From Rickettsiales bacterium (GTDB lineage: Bacteria; Pseudomonadota; Alphaproteobacteria; Rickettsiales; JALZUV01), in assembly GCA_023301245.1 (NCBI GenBank), contig JALZUV010000081.1, forward strand, positions 1 to 7,203: a stretch of DNA of 7,203 nucleotides. Direction: 5' to 3'. Below, in pieces: positions 6,460 to 7,203 of this stretch. The notes under the pieces were generated by a model. It saw only the letters and a program-made list of their open reading frames with translations. It was not told the DNA's origin and made no database searches. Each line of letters opens with the position of its first letter. Within the stretch, counting starts at the first letter, position 1. Position numbers and translations under genes: made by a program.

Positions 6460-6463
6460 GCGT
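6452..6463. repeat. 12-bp perfect palindrome spanning the ogt stop codon
   Basis: ACGCTTAAGCGT is its own reverse complement and contains the ogt TAA. It abuts and slightly overlaps the palindromic element that follows. It has no loop, so it is more likely a DNA-level site or chance than an RNA hairpin. Confidence 0.6.
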
Positions 6464-6540
6464 CATCCTGCTGAATGACGGAGGGTCTATTATCCCGTTC
6501 CTTTTTAGCTGAAAGAACCCCGTGACAAGCAAGGGGTGAC
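6461..6540. repeat. nested palindromic intergenic element between ogt and aspS
   Basis: About 80 bp made of two hairpin-forming halves. The left half has CGTCAT (6461-6466) and ATGACG (6475-6480) around an 8-nt loop. The right half has ACCCC (6517-6521) and GGGGT (6533-6537), extended inward by TG/CA across a G-A mismatch around the loop ACAAG. The halves are also imperfect inverted copies of each other: GTCATCC at the left end faces GGGGTGAC at the right end, and about two thirds of the 27-nt arms match by eye with gaps. Its GTCAT/GCTTGTCACGGGG wording resembles palindromic repeats dispersed in intergenic DNA of some alphaproteobacteria, as I recall them. Only one copy is in the window, so repetition is inferred. 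No T run follows, so it is not a classical terminator. Confidence 0.5.
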
Positions 6541-6550
6541 AGTTTATATA
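6522..6550 (+). promoter_or_regulatory. sigma70-type promoter candidate for aspS
   Basis: GTGACA (6522-6527) and TATATA (6545-6550) are 17 bp apart, predicting a start near 6557 and a leader of about 30 nt. The -35 lies inside the right hairpin of the palindromic element. A second, weaker option uses GTGACA at 6536-6541 with TTATTA at 6560-6565 (18 bp). Confidence 0.45.
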
Positions 6551-6573
6551 CGATGCGACTTATTAAAACATTG

Positions 6574-6579
6574 AAAGAG
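6574..6579 (+). promoter_or_regulatory. Shine-Dalgarno of aspS
   Basis: AAAGAG lies 7 nt before the ATG at 6587. An in-frame TGA at 6572-6574 rules out a longer aspS product. Confidence 0.6.
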
Positions 6580-6586
6580 CAACCCC

Positions 6587-7203
6587 ATGCACGCTTATCG
6601 CACCCATCATTGTAGTGAATTAACTAAAGCCGAGATTGGCGCCACTGTTAAGCTTTCGGGCTGGGTGCATCGTAAGCGCGATCATGGTGGGGTGTTTTTT
6701 ATTGATATCCGCGACCATTATGGTTTGACGCAGTTGGTTAGCTCGGGCGATGCGCAGTTTGAGGCGTTAAGCCGTGTGCGTAACGAAAGCGTGATTACGG
6801 TAACGGGAGAAGTGGTGGCGCGTAGTGCCGAAGCAGTGAATGCCAACTTGCCAACTGGCGAAGTTGAAGTGGCGATTAACGAGTGGAACTTAGAATCCGC
6901 GCCCGTAACTGAGCAGCTACCCGTGCAAGTCAATACTGATAAGGAATTCCCTGAAGATACACGCTTGCGCTATCGCTTTCTTGATATGCGCCGTGAAAAG
7001 CTGCATCAGAATATCGTGCTACGTGCGAAAATTACGCAGCACATGCGCTGGGCGATGATTCAACAAGGTTTCACCGAAGTGCAAACGCCAATTTTGACCA
7101 GCTCAAGCCCTGAAGGCGCGCGCGATTACCTTGTGCCAAGCCGTGTGCATGCGGGTAAATTTTATGCATTGCCGCAAGCGCCGCAAATTTTTAAACAGCT
7201 ATT
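6587..7203 (+). CDS. aspS: aspartyl-tRNA synthetase (probably Asp/Asn type), N-terminal part (runs off the right edge)
   Basis: The open 205 codons cover the N-terminal third of bacterial AspRS, a class II enzyme that charges tRNA-Asp. Residues 1-105 form the OB-fold anticodon-binding domain (LSGWVHRKRDHGGVFFIDIR, 23-42). RLRYRFLDMRR at 126-136 leads into the catalytic core, with motif 1 near GFTEVQTPIL (161-170) and the conserved TSSSPEGARDYLVPSRVHAGKFYALPQAPQIFKQL block from 171 to the edge. His33 in RKRDHGG occupies the place where discriminating enzymes such as E. coli AspRS have Leu; His there is associated with non-discriminating enzymes that also form Asp-tRNA-Asn for GatCAB. The second specificity position, after VVARS, carries Glu82 rather than the Gly or Lys I recall, so the assignment is not certain. 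The MHAYRTH start is typical of alphaproteobacteria. Motifs 2 and 3 and the GAD insertion domain lie outside the window. Confidence 0.96.
   Translation, partial: MHAYRTHHCSELTKAEIGATVKLSGWVHRKRDHGGVFFIDIRDHYGLTQLVSSGDAQFEALSRVRNESVITVTGEVVARSAEAVNANLPTGEVEVAINEWNLESAPVTEQLPVQVNTDKEFPEDTRLRYRFLDMRREKLHQNIVLRAKITQHMRWAMIQQGFTEVQTPILTSSSPEGARDYLVPSRVHAGKFYALPQAPQIFKQL

Noticed and set aside
6517..6540. Intrinsic terminator for ogt
   Set aside because: The ACCCC/GGGGT hairpin is followed by GACAG, not a T run, and the -35 candidate of aspS lies inside it. It may still slow transcription, but it is not a classical terminator.
1..7203. CRISPR array, tRNA or rRNA gene, transposase or prophage module
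   Set aside because: I saw no regularly spaced repeats, no tRNA-like cloverleaf ends in the gaps, and all sizeable frames are accounted for by housekeeping genes and one glycosyltransferase.

Overview
The window looks like a housekeeping stretch of an alphaproteobacterial chromosome. The evidence is the AspRS N-terminus (starts MHAYRTH, with GWVHRKRDHGG), the PheS/PheT sequence style, and an L20 with the SCFR-AI-VEK wording I associate with Rickettsia-like and other deep alphaproteobacteria. Base composition is moderate, roughly 50% GC in the pheT region by hand count. I cannot name the genus or order.

Layout. On the minus strand, read from right to left, seven genes run head to tail: tsaC/Sua5-YrdC (5893-5330), pdxH (5333-4755), rpmI (4619-4416), rplT (4383-3985), pheS (3974-2862), pheT (2849-486) and the first 160 codons of a GT4-like glycosyltransferase (from 482, running off the left edge). 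Spacing is tight: a 4-bp ATGA overlap for tsaC-pdxH, then 32, 10, 12 and 3 bp inside rpmI-rplT-pheS-pheT-glycosyltransferase. The only real gap is the 135 bp before rpmI, which holds a good sigma70-type promoter candidate. On the plus strand, ogt (5935-6459) diverges from tsaC across 41 bp, and aspS begins at 6587 and runs off the right edge. The 127 bp between ogt and aspS contain a nested palindromic element and a promoter candidate for aspS.

Function. Most genes serve translation: a tRNA modification enzyme (t6A), two 50S proteins, both subunits of phenylalanyl-tRNA synthetase, and aspartyl-tRNA synthetase, which carries one sequence mark of the non-discriminating Asp/Asn type. PdxH makes the cofactor pyridoxal phosphate, Ogt repairs alkylated DNA bases, and the glycosyltransferase probably belongs to an envelope or surface-glycan set lying to the left. 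Its lower GC (about 41%) fits a boundary between core and accessory DNA at the end of pheT.

I found no new biological system. The points most worth a second look are the palindromic repeat before aspS, the pheS start codon lying inside a perfect inverted repeat, the unusual L20 N-terminus, and the Shine-Dalgarno-free starts of the divergent tsaC/ogt pair.
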